Source of the DNA: an uncultured Methanobrevibacter sp.
GTDB lineage: Archaea; Methanobacteriota; Methanobacteria; Methanobacteriales; Methanobacteriaceae
Reading direction: 5' to 3'
NCBI RefSeq assembly: GCF_900314615.1
Contig: NZ_OMWA01000024.1
Span: 1-37,500 of the forward strand
Length of the DNA: 37,500 nucleotides
Shown here: one piece after another, positions 7,624 to 15,906 of the stretch
Position numbering within the stretch: the first letter of the stretch is position 1
Layout: each line of letters starts with the position of its first letter
The notes under the pieces: model-generated
What the model was told of the DNA's origin: nothing
What the model saw: the letters and a program-made list of their open reading frames with translations, nothing else
The model's database searches: none
Program-made: the position numbers and the translations under genes

Positions 7624-8406
7624 ATGCAACCTTTACAAAATGCTGGATATGATAGAGCTATTACTGTATTTAGCCCAGATGGAAGACTTTTTCAAGTAGA
7701 ATATGCAAGAGAAGCTGTTAAAAGAGGAACTACCTCAATAGGTGTAAAAAGTTCTGAAGGAATTATTTTAGCTGTAGATAAAAGAACTACTTCAAATTTA
7801 GTTGAAGCATCATCTATCGAAAAAATATTCAAAATAGATGAACATATCGGGGCAGCTACTTCAGGTCTTGTTGCAGATGCTAGAGCTTTAGTCGAAAGAG
7901 CTAGAGTGGAAGCACAAATCAATAAAATCACTTATAGTGAACCTATCAGGGTAGACAGTTTATCCAAAAAACTATGTGACATGTTACAGTTATATACTCA
8001 AAATGGTGGAGTAAGACCATTCGGTTCAGCTTTAATCATAGGTGGAGTTTATGACGGTAAATGCAAACTCTTCGAAACTGACCCTAGTGGTGCATTGATT
8101 GAATATAAAGCAACCGCTATCGGTTCAGGCAGAAATGCTGCTATGGATATATTTGAAGAAAAATATCATGATGATTTAACTTTGGATGAAGCTATCGGAT
8201 TAGCTTTAACTGCTATAAATGATGCAACTGATCATGATACAACTTCAAACAATGTTGAAATAGCTGTCATTAAAAGTGATGATGGAAAATACGTAAAACT
8301 TTCTCAGGAAGAAGTACAAAAATTCATTGATGAAGTGCTTGTAGAAGAGGAAGAAGAAGACGAAGAAGAATCTGAAGAAGAATCTGAAGATTCTCAAGAA
8401 GAATAA
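7624..8406 (+). CDS. psmA: 20S proteasome alpha subunit
   Basis: This 260-residue protein forms the outer heptameric rings of the archaeal 20S proteasome and gates substrate entry. The family signature is clear at the N-terminus: Tyr-Asp-Arg-Ala-Ile-Thr, then Phe-Ser-Pro-Asp-Gly-Arg-Leu-Phe-Gln-Val-Glu-Tyr-Ala. This is followed by the Gly-Thr-Thr-Ser-Ile-Gly strand and the usual alpha/beta sandwich. There is no catalytic N-terminal threonine, as expected for an alpha subunit. The last 22 residues are almost all Glu, Asp, Ser and Gln, an acidic tail beyond the folded core. Archaeal alpha subunits bind the PAN ATPase through their upper surface, so the tail could affect docking, but that is a guess. 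SBDS follows after 31 bp. Confidence 0.96.
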   Translation: MQPLQNAGYDRAITVFSPDGRLFQVEYAREAVKRGTTSIGVKSSEGIILAVDKRTTSNLVEASSIEKIFKIDEHIGAATSGLVADARALVERARVEAQINKITYSEPIRVDSLSKKLCDMLQLYTQNGGVRPFGSALIIGGVYDGKCKLFETDPSGALIEYKATAIGSGRNAAMDIFEEKYHDDLTLDEAIGLALTAINDATDHDTTSNNVEIAVIKSDDGKYVKLSQEEVQKFIDEVLVEEEEEDEEESEEESEDSQEE

Positions 8407-8437
8407 TTATTTTAATTACTAGTTAGGGGATATTTCA

Positions 8438-9139
8438 ATGGTAAATGTTGATGAAGCTATAATTGCTAAATATGAATATTGCGGTGAACATTTTGAAATA
8501 CTGGTTGACCCTGATTTAGCAGCTGATTTTAGAAATCCTGATGGACCTGATGTTGCCATTGAAGATCTTTTAGCTGTTGAAGAAATCTTTAAAGACTCCA
8601 AAAAAGGAGACAAAGCTTCTGATGAAGCTATGAATAAAATATTTGAAACTACAGATCCTATTGAAGTTTCTAAGATTATACTCGAAAAGGGAACTGTTCA
8701 ATTAACTGCTGATCAAAAAAGAAAGATGCAAGAGGATAAAAGAAAACTTGTAATAAATAAAATAGCTAAGGAAGCTATCAATCCTCAAAATGGTCTGCCT
8801 CATCCTGTTCAAAGAATTGAAAATGCATGTGATGAAGCTAAAGTTAAATTCGATCCATTCACTTCTGTTGATCAACAAGTTCAATCAGCTTTAAAAGCTA
8901 TTAAGCCACTTATTCCAATCAGGTTTGAGAAAGTTAAAGTTGCTGTTCGACTCCCTGGATCTGCTGCAGGAAGTGCTTATTCTGTAATTCATGGTTTCGG
9001 TGAAATAATTAATGAAGAATGGCAGCAAGACGGCTCCTGGATTGGTATTATTGAAATGCCTGGTGGTCTTCAGAATTCTTTTAGTGCTAAAATGGCTGAA
9101 ATTTCCGGTGGAGAAGCGGAAACTAGAACCATTAAATAA
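8438..9139 (+). CDS. Ribosome assembly factor SBDS
   Basis: This 233-residue protein is the archaeal SBDS homologue, which in eukaryotes works with the EF-2-like GTPase EFL1 to release eIF6 from the large subunit. The three-domain pattern is intact. The N-terminal FYSH domain (about 1-85) includes a Lys-Tyr-Glu-Tyr segment and Asp-Pro-Asp. A helical middle domain has Leu-Thr-Ala-Asp-Gln-Lys-Arg-Lys, and a ferredoxin-like C-terminal domain follows from about residue 160. The Pro-His-Pro turn near residue 127 is a family hallmark. It sits between psmA and rrp4, the position seen in other archaea. This conserved linkage was the first hint that SBDS acts in RNA or ribosome metabolism. The ribosome-binding site AGGGGAT precedes the ATG. 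Confidence 0.95.
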   Translation: MVNVDEAIIAKYEYCGEHFEILVDPDLAADFRNPDGPDVAIEDLLAVEEIFKDSKKGDKASDEAMNKIFETTDPIEVSKIILEKGTVQLTADQKRKMQEDKRKLVINKIAKEAINPQNGLPHPVQRIENACDEAKVKFDPFTSVDQQVQSALKAIKPLIPIRFEKVKVAVRLPGSAAGSAYSVIHGFGEIINEEWQQDGSWIGIIEMPGGLQNSFSAKMAEISGGEAETRTIK

Positions 9140-9162
9140 TTAATTATGCTTATGGGATTATT

Positions 9163-10101
9163 ATGATATATGTGGAAGATAAAGATTTAGTCATTCCTGG
9201 TCAGATTTTAGCTGATGAGGAATACTATTCAGGAAGAGGTACCTTTAAAGAACATGGTAAAGTATGCTCTTCTTTAATAGGACTTGTTTCTTTAAGGAAT
9301 AAAAAAATCAGAGTTATTCCTTTAAAAAGCAAATACGTTCCTAAAAAAGGAGATGTTGTAATCGGTAAGATTAATGATGTCAGATTCTCAATGTGGGATG
9401 TAGACATTAACTCACCTTACTCCGGTATTTTACCTGCTTTTGAAGTGTTTGGTCGTGAGAAAAAAGAGCTCAACAAAGTTTATGATGTTGGGGATGTTCT
9501 ATTTTTAAGAGTTGTCGATGTTGATGAAATCAAAAAGGCAAAACTCGGTTTAAAAGGAAGAGGAATGGGTAAATTTAAAGGAGGAATCATTGTAGATATT
9601 GCTCCAACTAAAGTTCCTAGATTAATCGGTAAAAAAGGTTCTATGATCAACATGATTAAAGACAAGACAAAATGTAAAATTGTCGTTGGTCAAAACGGTC
9701 TCGTCTGGGTAAAAGGAGACGAAGACATGGAACAGCTTACCAAAAATATTATTCATTTAATTGAGGCTGAGGCTCATACTTCTGGTTTAACAAATAAAAT
9801 TAAAAACAAATTATGCTTAGCTATCGACGGTGAATTGCCACCTGAAGAAGCTCCTGAAGAGGAAGAAGAGTTTGTTTTAGAAAAACCTAAACTTCAAAAT
9901 TTTAAAGAAGAATTAGAACAGGAAGAAAGAGAAGCTCAACAAAAAGAAGCTGAAGAAAAAGAAGAAAGTGAAGAAACTAAAAAAGAAGATAAGCCAAATA
10001 TTGCTGAAGTTATTGAAGAATTAAAAAGGAAAAATAATAAGGACAGCACTTTGTCCTATGGTGAAAAGTCAAATAATTCCTTTATTTTGAATAATAGATA
10101 A
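9163..10101 (+). CDS. rrp4: Exosome RNA-binding subunit Rrp4
   Basis: This 312-residue protein caps the archaeal exosome and feeds RNA to the Rrp41-Rrp42 ring. It has the N-terminal domain (about 1-60), an S1 domain (about 65-135) and a KH domain (about 145-210). The KH loop reads Ile-Gly-Lys-Lys-Gly-Ser near residue 152. From about residue 225 the sequence turns into a long Glu/Lys/Gln-rich, probably coiled-coil or disordered tail of nearly 90 residues, ending in an Asn/Ser-rich stretch. That makes it clearly longer than the usual core of about 230 residues. GGGAT lies upstream of ATG 9163. It is followed by rrp41 and rrp42, its ring partners. Confidence 0.95.
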   Translation: MIYVEDKDLVIPGQILADEEYYSGRGTFKEHGKVCSSLIGLVSLRNKKIRVIPLKSKYVPKKGDVVIGKINDVRFSMWDVDINSPYSGILPAFEVFGREKKELNKVYDVGDVLFLRVVDVDEIKKAKLGLKGRGMGKFKGGIIVDIAPTKVPRLIGKKGSMINMIKDKTKCKIVVGQNGLVWVKGDEDMEQLTKNIIHLIEAEAHTSGLTNKIKNKLCLAIDGELPPEEAPEEEEEFVLEKPKLQNFKEELEQEEREAQQKEAEEKEESEETKKEDKPNIAEVIEELKRKNNKDSTLSYGEKSNNSFILNNR

Positions 10102-10137
10102 TGATTATTAATTCTTCGTATTTTAAATGAGGTAGAT

Positions 10138-10833
10138 ATGATGTCTGAAATGATAAGAGGAGACGGTAGGAAATATAATGAATTACGTCCTATCAAAATT
10201 GAAGCAGGAGTTCTTGAACGTGCAGATGGTTCTGCTTACTTGGAAGTTGGAGGAAATAAAATTTTAGTCGCTGTATATGGTCCAAGAGAATCATATATCA
10301 GAAGATTATTAAAACCTAATACCGGTGTAATAAGATGCAGATACAATATGGCACCGTTCTCAGTAGATGACAGAAAAAGACCAGGTCCTGACAGAAGATC
10401 ATCTGAAATTTCTAAAATCACCGCTGATGCTTTAAGGCCAGCATTAATGTTAGAGAATTATCCTCGCTCAATGATTGATATTTATATAGAAGTAATTGAA
10501 GCTGAAGGAGGAACCCGTTGTGCAGGAATCACAGCTGCTGCTGTTGCATTGGTTGATGCAGGAATTCCTATGAAAGATATTGTTGTAGGATGTGCTGCAG
10601 GTAAAGTAAACGATGAAGTAGTACTTGATTTATCTGAAATTGAAGATAAAGAAGGTCAGGCTGATGTTCCAATAGCTATGATGCCAAGAACCGGTGAAAT
10701 CACATTACTGCAAAGTGACGGTGATTTAACTGAAGAAGAATTTGCAAAAGCAATCGATTTAGCTATGGAAGGCTGTCGTCAGGTAAGTGAACTTCAAAAA
10801 GAAGCTTTAATGAAAAGGTATTCTACAGAATAG
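10138..10833 (+). CDS. rrp41: Exosome catalytic subunit Rrp41
   Basis: This is the RNase PH-type catalytic subunit of the archaeal exosome, degrading RNA 3' to 5' with phosphate in a hexameric ring with Rrp42. The protein is 231 residues, normal for the family. Visible marks are the Arg-Gly-Asp-Gly-Arg start and the basic Arg-Pro-Gly-Pro-Asp-Arg-Arg-Ser segment near residue 81, which contributes to RNA and phosphate binding. Gly-Gly-Thr-Arg-Cys-Ala-Gly-Ile-Thr-Ala is at about 124. Two ATG codons in a row (10138 and 10141) follow the ribosome-binding site GAGGT at 10129-10133. The second has the better spacing, so the true product may lack the first Met. rrp42 follows directly. Confidence 0.96.
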   Translation: MMSEMIRGDGRKYNELRPIKIEAGVLERADGSAYLEVGGNKILVAVYGPRESYIRRLLKPNTGVIRCRYNMAPFSVDDRKRPGPDRRSSEISKITADALRPALMLENYPRSMIDIYIEVIEAEGGTRCAGITAAAVALVDAGIPMKDIVVGCAAGKVNDEVVLDLSEIEDKEGQADVPIAMMPRTGEITLLQSDGDLTEEEFAKAIDLAMEGCRQVSELQKEALMKRYSTE

Positions 10834-10845
10834 TGGGTGGATAAT

Positions 10846-11631
10846 ATGGATATAGTACCAGAAATTACAAGACAAAGTATTTATAATCTTGCCAAAAATG
10901 ATAAAAGAGAAGATGGCAGACAATTAACTGAATATAGGGATATTACTATTGAAACTAATGTCATTTCTAAAGCTGAAGGTTCTGCTCGCGTAACTCTTGG
11001 TGGAACTCAGGTTATTGTAGGTATTAAACCACAACTTGGAAGCCCATTTCCAGATACTCCTGATTTAGGAGTTTTAATGACCAATTGTGAAATGTTGCCA
11101 ATGGCTGATCCTACTTTTGAACCAGGACCACCTAGCGAGGATTCAATCGAGCTTGCACGTGTAGTTGACAGAGGTATTCGTGAAAGCGAACTGGTAGAAT
11201 TGGACAAATTATGTGTTGAAGAAGGAAAACATGTCTGGATGTTATTCATTGACTTGCACATTATCGATAATTGCGGTAACCTCTTTGATGCATGTGAATT
11301 AGCAGTTATGGCTGCACTTAAATCTACTAAATTGCCTGTTGCAAGCATTGTTGATGAAGAAGTAGTCCTTAGTGAAGATGAAACCTTTGATTTACCAATC
11401 AATAACGAATTAGCTTTATGTACTTTCGTTAAAATTGGTGATAAAATGGTTATCGACCCAACATTGGATGAAGAAAGAGTAGCTAGTGCTCGTTTAAATG
11501 TTGGTGTTACAAAAGACGGTCACATTTGCTCCATGCAAAAAGGTGGCGAAAAACCATTAACTAAAGATGAAATTCTCTACTGTGTAAATACTGCAGTAGG
11601 AAAAGTAAAAGAGTTAATAGAATATCTTTAA
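10846..11631 (+). CDS. rrp42: Exosome non-catalytic ring subunit Rrp42
   Basis: This RNase PH-fold protein pairs with Rrp41 to make the hexameric exosome ring; it lacks the catalytic residues but shapes the RNA-binding channel. The 261-residue length and the segments Asp-Gly-Arg near residue 24 and Gly-Ser-Pro-Phe-Pro-Asp-Thr-Pro-Asp are characteristic. I place the start at ATG 10846 because GGGTGG at 10835-10840 is then a well-spaced ribosome-binding site. An in-frame GTG at 10837 lies inside that site and would add only Met-Asp-Asn. It is the last gene of the cluster here. Its stop codon shares the palindrome TTAA (11628-11631) with the stop of the convergent mobA-like gene. Confidence 0.95.
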   Translation: MDIVPEITRQSIYNLAKNDKREDGRQLTEYRDITIETNVISKAEGSARVTLGGTQVIVGIKPQLGSPFPDTPDLGVLMTNCEMLPMADPTFEPGPPSEDSIELARVVDRGIRESELVELDKLCVEEGKHVWMLFIDLHIIDNCGNLFDACELAVMAALKSTKLPVASIVDEEVVLSEDETFDLPINNELALCTFVKIGDKMVIDPTLDEERVASARLNVGVTKDGHICSMQKGGEKPLTKDEILYCVNTAVGKVKELIEYL

Positions 11632-12251
11632 ATGTCTGAAGGACGATTAAGATTTCTAAATTCTTTTTTTTCTATTTTTTTATTATCTATTAAAACAAAT
11701 TTTGTATCTATTTTTTCTATAAGTCCCTTGATGTGCAAAACGTCTGAGGCAATCAGATTTTCAATAAGGGGAACAATATTTTTGTTATAAATAGAATGAA
11801 GTGGTTCTGATGTTTTGATTTTTGCTTCAGGGTCATGGTAAGGAACAATTGCCTGATAAGCTTCATCAATTTCATTAAAAATAGTTGTGATGTATTTTTC
11901 GGAAACGTACGGGCTGTCGCACGGAAGTATTAAAGCATAACTGCTTTGTATATTTTCCAGTCCGGTCATGATTCCAGGCAGTGGCCCTTTGTTTTTTATT
12001 TTATCTTCCACAAAGGTGATACTGTATGTGTAATCACTGGTGTCAATAAATTCGCTGTATTTCTCAATTCTTTTTTCATCGTTTAAAACAATTACAGCTT
12101 CATCTATCTGGTGGTTTAAGGTAGAAAGGATATGTTTTATCATAGGTTTATCTTGAATAATCATAGAACCTTTGTCACGTCCCATTCTACTGCTCTTACC
12201 TCCACATAGAATAATGCAAGATTTAATATTTTCACCATTTTCATTACTCAT
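11628..12251 (-). CDS. mobA: Molybdenum cofactor guanylyltransferase (MobA-like)
   Basis: This 207-residue protein is a nucleotidyltransferase that probably attaches GMP to molybdopterin, giving the dinucleotide cofactor used by methanogen formylmethanofuran or formate dehydrogenases. The nucleotide-binding loop is clear near residues 14-27: Leu-Cys-Gly-Gly-Lys-Ser-Ser-Arg-Met-Gly, then Asp-Lys-Gly. A Leu-Pro-Cys-Asp-Ser-Pro-Tyr segment (about 113) supplies the metal-binding Asp. It is the last gene of a minus-strand operon, 18 bp after the two-helix membrane protein. Other MobA-like NTP transferases (CofC or sugar-type) are possible, but the Gly-Gly-Lys-Ser-Ser-Arg-Met-Gly loop favours MobA. 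Confidence 0.85.
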   Translation of the reverse strand: MSNENGENIKSCIILCGGKSSRMGRDKGSMIIQDKPMIKHILSTLNHQIDEAVIVLNDEKRIEKYSEFIDTSDYTYSITFVEDKIKNKGPLPGIMTGLENIQSSYALILPCDSPYVSEKYITTIFNEIDEAYQAIVPYHDPEAKIKTSEPLHSIYNKNIVPLIENLIASDVLHIKGLIEKIDTKFVLIDNKKIEKKEFRNLNRPSDI

Positions 12252-12269
12252 ATTAAATCCTCCATATGT

Positions 12270-13034
12270 CTATTCGGTTACGTATACGCTTGCAGTTTCA
12301 TCAAACGGATTAGTACGTATAATCAAAGCAATCATATATGGATAGTGTTTGTTTAAGTATCTTAAATAGTAAACCCATTCATATACTAATTTTTCATATA
12401 CTCTCTGCATATCTCCGTTTAGATGTGCAAAGTCAGCATCTGTTACTAACTCAAGTTTTTGCCTGTGTTCAAGCTCTTCATCCAAATGAAGAATTGCATT
12501 GATGAGGCCTGTAAACTCTTCTTTTTCAAGCAGGTTAGGATTGTTTATTAAATTGATAATAAATTCTCTTTTATCTGCAAGTAAAGTTCTTAAGTTTTCT
12601 AAAAATTCTTCTCTTGCTTCCAATGGAATATCCATTGCTGAGAAATCAACATTTGAATTTTTAAGTTCAGTAAGTTTATTTTCATAATCCTGATTGTTCC
12701 AGTTTTTAATGGATTTTAAATTTTCAGTGCTTGCTTTGTATTTGTTGACAGTGCTTAACTGACTAATTAAATCGTTTCCGACTTCGGAAAAGAATGTGCT
12801 CATAAGCATGTCCAGTTTTTCAAGCATTGCTTCTTTTTCTTTTCTTTCGATAATCTCGTCAAGTAAGAATGCTACAATAAGTATATCTACAGGTATGAAA
12901 CCTAAATGGGTCCATATGTATGAAATAATATGCTCAGCATCTCCCAGTACGAGATAGTTTGATCCATAAATGATTATTATTAATATAACCATTAAAATGG
13001 AAAATTTAGCTTTCCAGCTTAATCTTTTACTCAT
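12270..13034 (-). CDS. Two-helix membrane protein with long cytoplasmic helical domain
   Basis: This 254-residue protein of unknown function has two N-terminal membrane helices, about residues 10-30 and 36-60. A Lys/Glu-rich stretch and then a mostly alpha-helical soluble domain of about 190 residues follow. The positive charges before helix 1 and after helix 2 suggest both ends are cytoplasmic. No catalytic motif is visible. The C-terminal part has several Tyr/Trp residues and the ending Asn-Pro-Phe-Asp-Glu-Thr-Ala. It lies 12 bp after cbiT and 18 bp before mobA in a six-gene operon of cofactor genes, but that context alone does not define its role. Confidence 0.72.
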   Translation of the reverse strand: MSKRLSWKAKFSILMVILIIIIYGSNYLVLGDAEHIISYIWTHLGFIPVDILIVAFLLDEIIERKEKEAMLEKLDMLMSTFFSEVGNDLISQLSTVNKYKASTENLKSIKNWNNQDYENKLTELKNSNVDFSAMDIPLEAREEFLENLRTLLADKREFIINLINNPNLLEKEEFTGLINAILHLDEELEHRQKLELVTDADFAHLNGDMQRVYEKLVYEWVYYLRYLNKHYPYMIALIIRTNPFDETASVYVTE

Positions 13035-13046
13035 TTTTAATCTCCG

Positions 13047-13610
13047 TTATCTTTTTTTAGCAGTAATTATAGCTATCGGGTTTTCACTAATCATTAATAC
13101 TCCACGGTCCAGTACACGTCCGTTTGAAACATTAACTTCCATGATTTTTGGATTATAACCTAAATCCTTAAGTTTATTGATTGCTTCAACTTTAGTGTCC
13201 ACCAGTATTGCTGTAATTAATATTCTGCCTTTGGAATTTAGTTTTTCATGAACGATGTCTAAAATATTTTCTAATTGTCTGCCGCTGCCCCCAACAACGG
13301 CAATGTCAATGCCGTCAATATCCCTCAAGGCATTTGCTCCATCGTCATTGATTAATGTAACATTGTCTCCAAGTCCAAACTTTTCAAGATTTCTGCCTGT
13401 TACCTCAATCGCTTCGGGATTGGTATCGATGGAGATTACTTCACGGGCTCTCTGTGCAAACTCGCATGTAAGTCCTCCTGTTCCGCATCCGCAGTCGATA
13501 ACTTTGTCTTCAGAGGTAACTTCAGATTTATATAATAATATTGCTCTAATGGCTTCTTTTGTTGGTCCGGGTACATCACAGGATTTGATAAAATCCTTAT
13601 CTTCTAACAT
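13047..13610 (-). CDS. cbiT: Cobalt-precorrin C15-methyltransferase (decarboxylating) CbiT
   Basis: This 187-residue SAM-dependent methyltransferase of anaerobic cobamide synthesis methylates C-15 and removes the C-12 acetate carboxyl of the corrin precursor. Methanogens need cobamides for methyl transfer. The N-terminal Pro-Gly-Pro-Thr-Lys-Glu motif (about 14-19) and the SAM loop Asp-Cys-Gly-Cys-Gly-Thr-Gly-Gly (about 39-46) are diagnostic. An acidic end of strand 2 (Ser-Ile-Asp) follows. The Methanothermobacter homologue MT0146 is the structurally studied member. The start overlaps the end of ubiX by 7 bp, so the two are probably translationally coupled. CbiT stands alone here rather than fused to CbiE. 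Confidence 0.93.
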   Translation of the reverse strand: MLEDKDFIKSCDVPGPTKEAIRAILLYKSEVTSEDKVIDCGCGTGGLTCEFAQRAREVISIDTNPEAIEVTGRNLEKFGLGDNVTLINDDGANALRDIDGIDIAVVGGSGRQLENILDIVHEKLNSKGRILITAILVDTKVEAINKLKDLGYNPKIMEVNVSNGRVLDRGVLMISENPIAIITAKKR

Positions 13611-14158
13611 TTACTCCACCTTTTAAATAAATCGTTTTCAATTTTAAGAGAGTCCAGAATTTTTCCTACAATAAAGTTAATCTGGTCGTCAACGGTATCG
13701 TGTGTTGAGTAAAATCCGGGCATTGCAGGTAAAATTATAGCTCCTTCTTGTGATAATGTTAGCATATTCTGTAAGTGAATGCTCCTCAGTGGAGTTTCAC
13801 GAGGTACAATAACGGTCGGTCTTCTTTCCTTAAGACTGACGTCAGCCACTCTTGTTATTGTATTTGCTCCATAGCCGTTTGCTATTGAGGATAATGTTTT
13901 CATAGAACACGGCACTATCGCCAGTGCATCTGCTTTAAATGACCCGCTGTTGATTGAAGAGGTCAGGTCGTTGAAATCATAATATGTGTCTGCAAGTTTT
14001 ATAACGTCCTGTGTGGTGTAATCGGTTTCTGATTCAATAACAATTTTTGCAGCATCGCTGATTACCAGACTGTTTTCAATATTCAGTTCTTTCAATGCTT
14101 CGAGTAATCTTATTCCATATATTACTCCGCTCGCTCCGGTTATTGCAACTACTATCAT
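13604..14158 (-). CDS. ubiX: UbiX-family flavin prenyltransferase
   Basis: This 184-residue flavoprotein joins dimethylallyl phosphate to FMN to make prenylated FMN, the cofactor of UbiD-type decarboxylases. The N-terminal flavin-binding loop is Ile-Thr-Gly-Ala-Ser-Gly-Val-Ile-Tyr-Gly (about 6-15). The later motifs Pro-Cys-Ser-Met-Lys-Thr-Leu (about 88) and Arg-Glu-Thr-Pro-Leu (about 118) are those of the family. Length is normal. It lies 8 bp after the HD hydrolase gene and overlaps cbiT. No ubiD partner is in the window, so the enzyme using its product lies elsewhere. Confidence 0.93.
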   Translation of the reverse strand: MIVVAITGASGVIYGIRLLEALKELNIENSLVISDAAKIVIESETDYTTQDVIKLADTYYDFNDLTSSINSGSFKADALAIVPCSMKTLSSIANGYGANTITRVADVSLKERRPTVIVPRETPLRSIHLQNMLTLSQEGAIILPAMPGFYSTHDTVDDQINFIVGKILDSLKIENDLFKRWSKC

Positions 14159-14166
14159 TTTATCTC

Positions 14167-15393
14167 CTAAAACAGTTTAATTTGATCATAATGAATTCCA
14201 TGGAATTTTTCCCTGTCGATTTCAGGCAAATCAAGGTAATTTTCAAGTTTAAACTTGCCGAATTTGATTTTTTCATCTTCAGGAACATATACGCTTATAT
14301 CAGGTATATTGAATCTGGCTTTACTTAACGCTCCGATAATATTTGATATTTCTGTAAGAGGGAACAGTTTGCCGTCAACGCTGACCTGGGTTTTCATTTC
14401 GTCGAAACGAGGATATTCGGCAATGTTTATAAATACGTAATTCTTATCGATATCATAGTCTTCAGCAATTTCTCTTTCGGCTTTTCTCAACTGGTCTGAT
14501 TCAATTTTATACATCTTTTCAGGATACTTGAAGTTATCGAGTCTGATTGTCTTAACACGTTTCATAATGCGTCTGGTGTCCAGTCTGTGCATTATGTCAT
14601 TTACAAAAGGATTTTCGCAATGTCTGAATATTCCGATAATGTCTGCATCGTCATATTTGTAAATGTCGTTTTCTTTAATGATACCGTCATCAATTACAGT
14701 TTTTAAAGCTCTTCTAAACATTGAATTGACAATTCTTGTTGTGTGGTGCTGATATACGCTAGGATACATGAAATATCTTGAAACCAATGCTCCTTCAGCA
14801 GCCTGAACTCCTTTAATGTCTAAAATCAGCCCGTCATCAAGACTCAGGTTTGATATTATTCGTTCATAATCAATAACTCCGTATGCCACTCCGGTATTAT
14901 GGGAATCTCTTAAAAGATAGTCCATTCTGTCCACGTCAAGTTCTCCTGAAACTATTGGTCCGAGATATCCTTTTCCATTTACTATATCCACGATATCATT
15001 GATGTCAAATTTTTCTTCAAGAAGATCTCTCATGGAAGTTTTTGTAACTACGTATTTGGTCAGCTCTTCATGGGGAAATGACAGGACTCCTTCTGAAACA
15101 TGTGAAAATGGTCCGTGTCCGACATCATGAAGAAGCGCTGAAGCTCTTACGAGTTCGATATCATCATCAGACAGGCCAAGTTCAGATGCAAGCTTTGATC
15201 CCAGGTTCATGGTTCCTACACAGTGCTCAAATCTTGTGTGTGTAGCTCCTGGATAAATTAAACTTATCAAACCTAACTGCTTTATTCTTCTCAAACGTTG
15301 GAATTGGGGCATGTCCATAATTCTTTCTTCAAATTTGTTTAAACTGATGTCTCCATAGACGCTATCTCTGATAAACTTTTTCTTTTCAGTCAT
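14167..15393 (-). CDS. HD-domain phosphohydrolase (dGTPase/SAMHD1-like)
   Basis: This 408-residue metal-dependent phosphohydrolase is of the HD superfamily. The conserved set is present: Arg-Phe-Glu-His (His57), His-Asp (89-90) inside Leu-Leu-His-Asp-Val-Gly-His-Gly-Pro-Phe-Ser-His, and Asp-Arg-Met-Asp-Tyr-Leu. Archaeal relatives are annotated as dNTP triphosphohydrolase-like; the substrate is not proven. I start it at ATG 15393, 4 bp after the stop of the upstream gene and followed at once by the family sequence. An earlier in-frame start at 15453 would overlap that gene by 56 bp. It is the second gene of the operon, 8 bp before ubiX. Confidence 0.85.
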   Translation of the reverse strand: MTEKKKFIRDSVYGDISLNKFEERIMDMPQFQRLRRIKQLGLISLIYPGATHTRFEHCVGTMNLGSKLASELGLSDDDIELVRASALLHDVGHGPFSHVSEGVLSFPHEELTKYVVTKTSMRDLLEEKFDINDIVDIVNGKGYLGPIVSGELDVDRMDYLLRDSHNTGVAYGVIDYERIISNLSLDDGLILDIKGVQAAEGALVSRYFMYPSVYQHHTTRIVNSMFRRALKTVIDDGIIKENDIYKYDDADIIGIFRHCENPFVNDIMHRLDTRRIMKRVKTIRLDNFKYPEKMYKIESDQLRKAEREIAEDYDIDKNYVFINIAEYPRFDEMKTQVSVDGKLFPLTEISNIIGALSKARFNIPDISVYVPEDEKIKFGKFKLENYLDLPEIDREKFHGIHYDQIKLF

Positions 15394-15397
15394 TTTA

Positions 15398-15691
15398 TCA
15401 ATCTTCCCACTTTTTGATAGTTTTATTCCATGTATCTGTCCCATTCTTATCAATGTCTATAGTCTTATTTGTCTGTGTTGTGTTATTTGTGAGGTTTTTT
15501 TCAACTTTCGGTATGATAGTCGGAACTTTTTCAATTAAATTAGGTTCAAAGGAGTCATTTTCAATTGAAGTTAACTTGTAGGAGTCATTGTCTTCAACAA
15601 TTGTTAAACTTGCAAAAGCGCTGCTGATAATAAATGCTGCAACGGCAATTATTAAAAATATTATCAAATTTGCTTTTACTGACTCTCTCAT
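15398..15691 (-). CDS. Small membrane-anchored protein of unknown function
   Basis: This 97-residue protein has one hydrophobic helix (about 8-28) after a short basic N-terminus. The external-type tail is rich in Asn, Thr, Lys and Asp, with several Asn-x-Thr sites. It looks like a signal-anchored surface peptide. It opens the six-gene minus-strand operon, with the HD hydrolase start 4 bp after its stop. No Shine-Dalgarno sequence is obvious. I recognise no family. Confidence 0.62.
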   Translation of the reverse strand: MRESVKANLIIFLIIAVAAFIISSAFASLTIVEDNDSYKLTSIENDSFEPNLIEKVPTIIPKVEKNLTNNTTQTNKTIDIDKNGTDTWNKTIKKWED

Positions 15692-15874
15692 AATAACACT
15701 TTTATTTATTTTGTTTAAAAATTTAAACTATACTATTATTATTTTTTTTAAAAGCTATTATTTAAGATTTACTTATTTTATTAGTTTTTATTGAATATTT
15801 TCAATGAATTTTTGCTGTAACTTCAGTATTTTTTATCATTTTTGGAATTTTGTAATTTTTATTTTCCAATAAAA

Positions 15875-15882
15875 TTTATATA
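15875..15882 (+). promoter_or_regulatory. TATA box of the amt-glnK operon
   Basis: TTTATATA at 15875-15882 is a good archaeal TATA box about 85 bp before the amt start. Transcription would begin about 15903-15908, placing the dyad at 15907-15922 on the start site. Confidence 0.55.
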
Positions 15883-15906
15883 GGATGTGATTTAATCATT
15901 ATATAT

